From Ardenticatenales bacterium (GTDB taxonomy: Bacteria; Chloroflexota; Anaerolineae; Epilineales; Epilineaceae): a stretch of DNA of 43,427 nt. The stretch is taken from assembly GCA_020853525.1 (NCBI GenBank), contig JADYYS010000051.1, forward strand, positions 1 through 43,427, in the 5' to 3' direction. The first letter of the stretch is position 1. Every line of letters starts with the position of its first letter. Under the pieces are notes generated by a model. It saw nothing but the letters and a program-made list of their open reading frames with translations. It did no database searches and was not told the origin of the DNA. Shown here in pieces: positions 43,101 through 43,427 of the stretch. The position numbers and the translations under genes are program-made.

Positions 43101-43173
43101 CAGCACCCGACACGGCCAGGGCGAGCACGACGGTGCCGAATCCAAAGCCAACCAAACGCCGCGTGGCGATCAT
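40138..43173 (-). CDS. Sulfatase fused to a beta-lactamase-fold serine hydrolase
   Basis: A 1011-residue exported fusion. GAGGGA precedes the start; a signal peptide (about 1-32) is followed by a Thr/Ser-rich stretch. Residues about 70-590 are a type I sulfatase. The metal site is NIVLILADDLDTD. The nucleophile motif is CCPSRTTYLRGQYTH with Cys117 to be turned into formylglycine, as in N-acetylglucosamine-6-sulfatases. TSDNGFHIGQHRLPQGKQTAYEEDIHVPF lies near the middle. A palindromic repeat is read in frame at about 499-508. A Thr/Pro-rich linker carries RRLLWLPIAHAG near 636. Residues about 715-1011 are a beta-lactamase-fold hydrolase with Ser752/Lys755 in SGTK. The natural substrate is unknown, probably a sulfated glycan. 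Confidence 0.9.
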   Translation of the reverse strand: MIATRRLVGFGFGTVVLALAVSGAAALPVAHAHGGRTAALASRETTRWATTSTTMTSTTTSSSAAPTDAPPNIVLILADDLDTDLGTMARDYTPNIHRLIADQGATLADYYVTDSLCCPSRTTYLRGQYTHNHGVYTNGGATGGYERMVPLGLESSTLATWLQAAGYRTALIGKYINGYPLEGDDTHVPAGWSEWFSPSAGNPYGSYNYTLNENGTLVRYGRTPADHITDVLADKADAFLAAAPAPAEAPFFAFITPYAPHAPADPAPRHAALLPDLQAPRGGSYDEADVSDKPAALAARPPLTSRQMTAGDEIYRKRVLSMMAVDEMVARLIATLEASGQLANTYVIFTSDNGFHIGQHRLPQGKQTAYEEDIHVPFYIRGPGITPGTVVENVLAGNVDIAPTLAELGGAAVPDFVDGRSLAPYLNGTPGDIAAAGPWRQAFLVEQYPFENERGVEATAVADRDGDARHDRGGLLEPPDGDESPDGRNGVPSHRPSILPLPQTWGRGSGGEGLGPDGEGLGPAPPAGLLAPSTTSADPPTATYIALRTARHTYIEHSTGERELYDNVADPNQLDNLPDSDEGAWQPALSMHLRQLHTCAGATCRAIEAYAGIVTNAPPTATPPTQPTASTPTRRLLWLPIAHAGAEPTSPFAGARETALVPVPPLPTRTPDTTRPSPTATRWPTATVVPRTATPPPATQTSLPLTSAACPQTAAYNAAADGVSLYVTRDGIPVCADYPNGGSPAASHALASGTKSFSGVMAAAAIEDGILTGWDEVVADTITEWQGDPRKSKITVRHLLSLTSGLDAGAVGNVPTYAEAIAAPATSDPGTTFAYGPVPYQAFGEFMRRKLQGRYADPLAYLDARILEPIGARYDIWRRGTDGMPRLPSGAQFTAAEWSTFGDLIRQHGRWDGRQLVREDLLAECFIGSDVRPTYGLTWWLLTDLDRPAPGRAARVVAAKGAGIQRLYVLDEYGIVAVRQTGSQVDTSAGEARFGDAAFLGRLLADMGITP
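41650..41677. repeat. Perfect 12-bp-arm palindrome inside the sulfatase gene
   Basis: CCCCCTCCCCCA (41650-41661) and its exact complement (41666-41677) flank a four-base loop. Beside it, GGCCCAAGGCCCTCTCC occurs twice (from about 41608 and 41632). The whole stretch is read in frame as a Gly/Pro-rich insert in the sulfatase, next to the region that normally leads to the ELYDN block. Confidence 0.85.
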
Positions 43174-43298
43174 GTCCGTTCCCTCGATCGGTGGGCGCGG
43201 GGGGCGCTGTGCGGTTGAGGGAAAGAACGTACGGCCGGAGCGGCGGTTAGATGGGGGTCGGCCGCCCTCGGACTACAGGCCCCAGGCGCTCAAGACGT

Positions 43299-43328
43299 CC
43301 AGCGGGTGCGTTGGGAATCTTGTGTAAC
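43299..43328 (-). mobile_element. Possible terminal end of an IS256-type element
   Basis: Just after the transposase stop, the minus strand reads GGTTACACAAGATTCCCAACG. This resembles the TTACACAA-type terminal repeats common in IS256/mutator elements. The other end is outside the window, so the inverted repeat cannot be confirmed. Confidence 0.4.
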
Positions 43329-43342
43329 CAGCCGGCCGCAGG

Positions 43343-43427
43343 TCAGAGGGGGAGGCGGTCATCGAAGCGGATGGCGAGCTGATTGAGGACGAGGGGCCAG
43401 CCTTGGATGGCTCCGGTCCAGCGTTTG
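43343..43427 (-). CDS. C-terminal end of an IS256/mutator-family transposase (partial)
   Basis: The last 27 codons of a minus-strand gene that enters from beyond the window edge. They read KRWTGAIQGWPLVLNQLAIRF and end DDRLPL before TGA. This fits the typical end of IS256-family transposases (WT-x-x-I-x-x-W-x-x-x-LNQ-x-AI-x-F-x-D-R). The gene lies about 170 bases upstream of the sulfatase start, on the same strand. Whether the element is intact cannot be told. Confidence 0.6.
   Translation of the reverse strand, partial: KRWTGAIQGWPLVLNQLAIRFDDRLPL

Overview
The window is GC-rich DNA (roughly 70 percent by eye), densely coding, with most genes on the minus strand. It most likely comes from a member of the Chloroflexota (Anaerolineae/Ardenticatenia type). 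The main support is a short hydrophobic LPLV-like motif in several exported proteins, which is a habit of that phylum. It is backed by the gene families present: two-component-propeller proteins, a DUF1992 protein, Uma2 nucleases, and FGE-like proteins with an HTH-like N-terminal part. The taxonomic call is inference; there is no rRNA or tRNA in the window.

Layout. Positions 1-4613 hold a 142-bp inverted-repeat element and a very large RND efflux permease carrying a LysM-like insert. Positions 4849-8038 hold a surface protein and aspS, the latter with a long leader containing a 15-codon ORF and competing hairpins. A lipoprotein/DUF1444-like pair on the plus strand (8174-9387) converges on a secreted 21-blade-like propeller protein and secA (9418-15439). 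Positions 15784-20972 are an envelope block on the minus strand: a secreted BACON-like protein, a bactofilin, an M23 peptidase and a DUF4446 protein. Positions 21186-23122 carry two tandem glutaminyl-cyclase-like proteins on the plus strand. The minus-strand mtnA, PfkB-kinase and metK genes (23144-26734) look like an S-adenosylmethionine turnover operon. From 26921 to 31064 come a small hypothetical protein, DinB, Uma2, an alpha/beta hydrolase, tag and DUF1992. The rest holds a lytic transglycosylase, an FGE-like protein, a serine hydrolase, a formate/nitrite channel, an MFS exporter, a sulfatase fused to a serine hydrolase, and the edge of an IS256-type transposase.

The most interesting signals lie outside the genes. 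A 73-bp palindromic element occurs twice (19225-19297 and 21015-21087). The copies have exactly the same length, only about two thirds identity, and compensatory base changes in two nested stems. Each lies 26-40 bases upstream of a minus-strand envelope gene. A different 142-bp element with terminal inverted repeats and two internal perfect hairpins occurs twice in opposite orientation (11-152 and 39974-40115). A third palindrome is inserted in frame inside the sulfatase gene (41650-41677).

Themes. Many genes serve the envelope: RND export, SecA, bactofilin, M23 and Slt murein enzymes, surface and lipoproteins. The sulfatase and the FGE-like protein may be functionally linked, since sulfatases of this type need formylglycine. 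No CRISPR array, complete mobile element, tRNA or rRNA was found.
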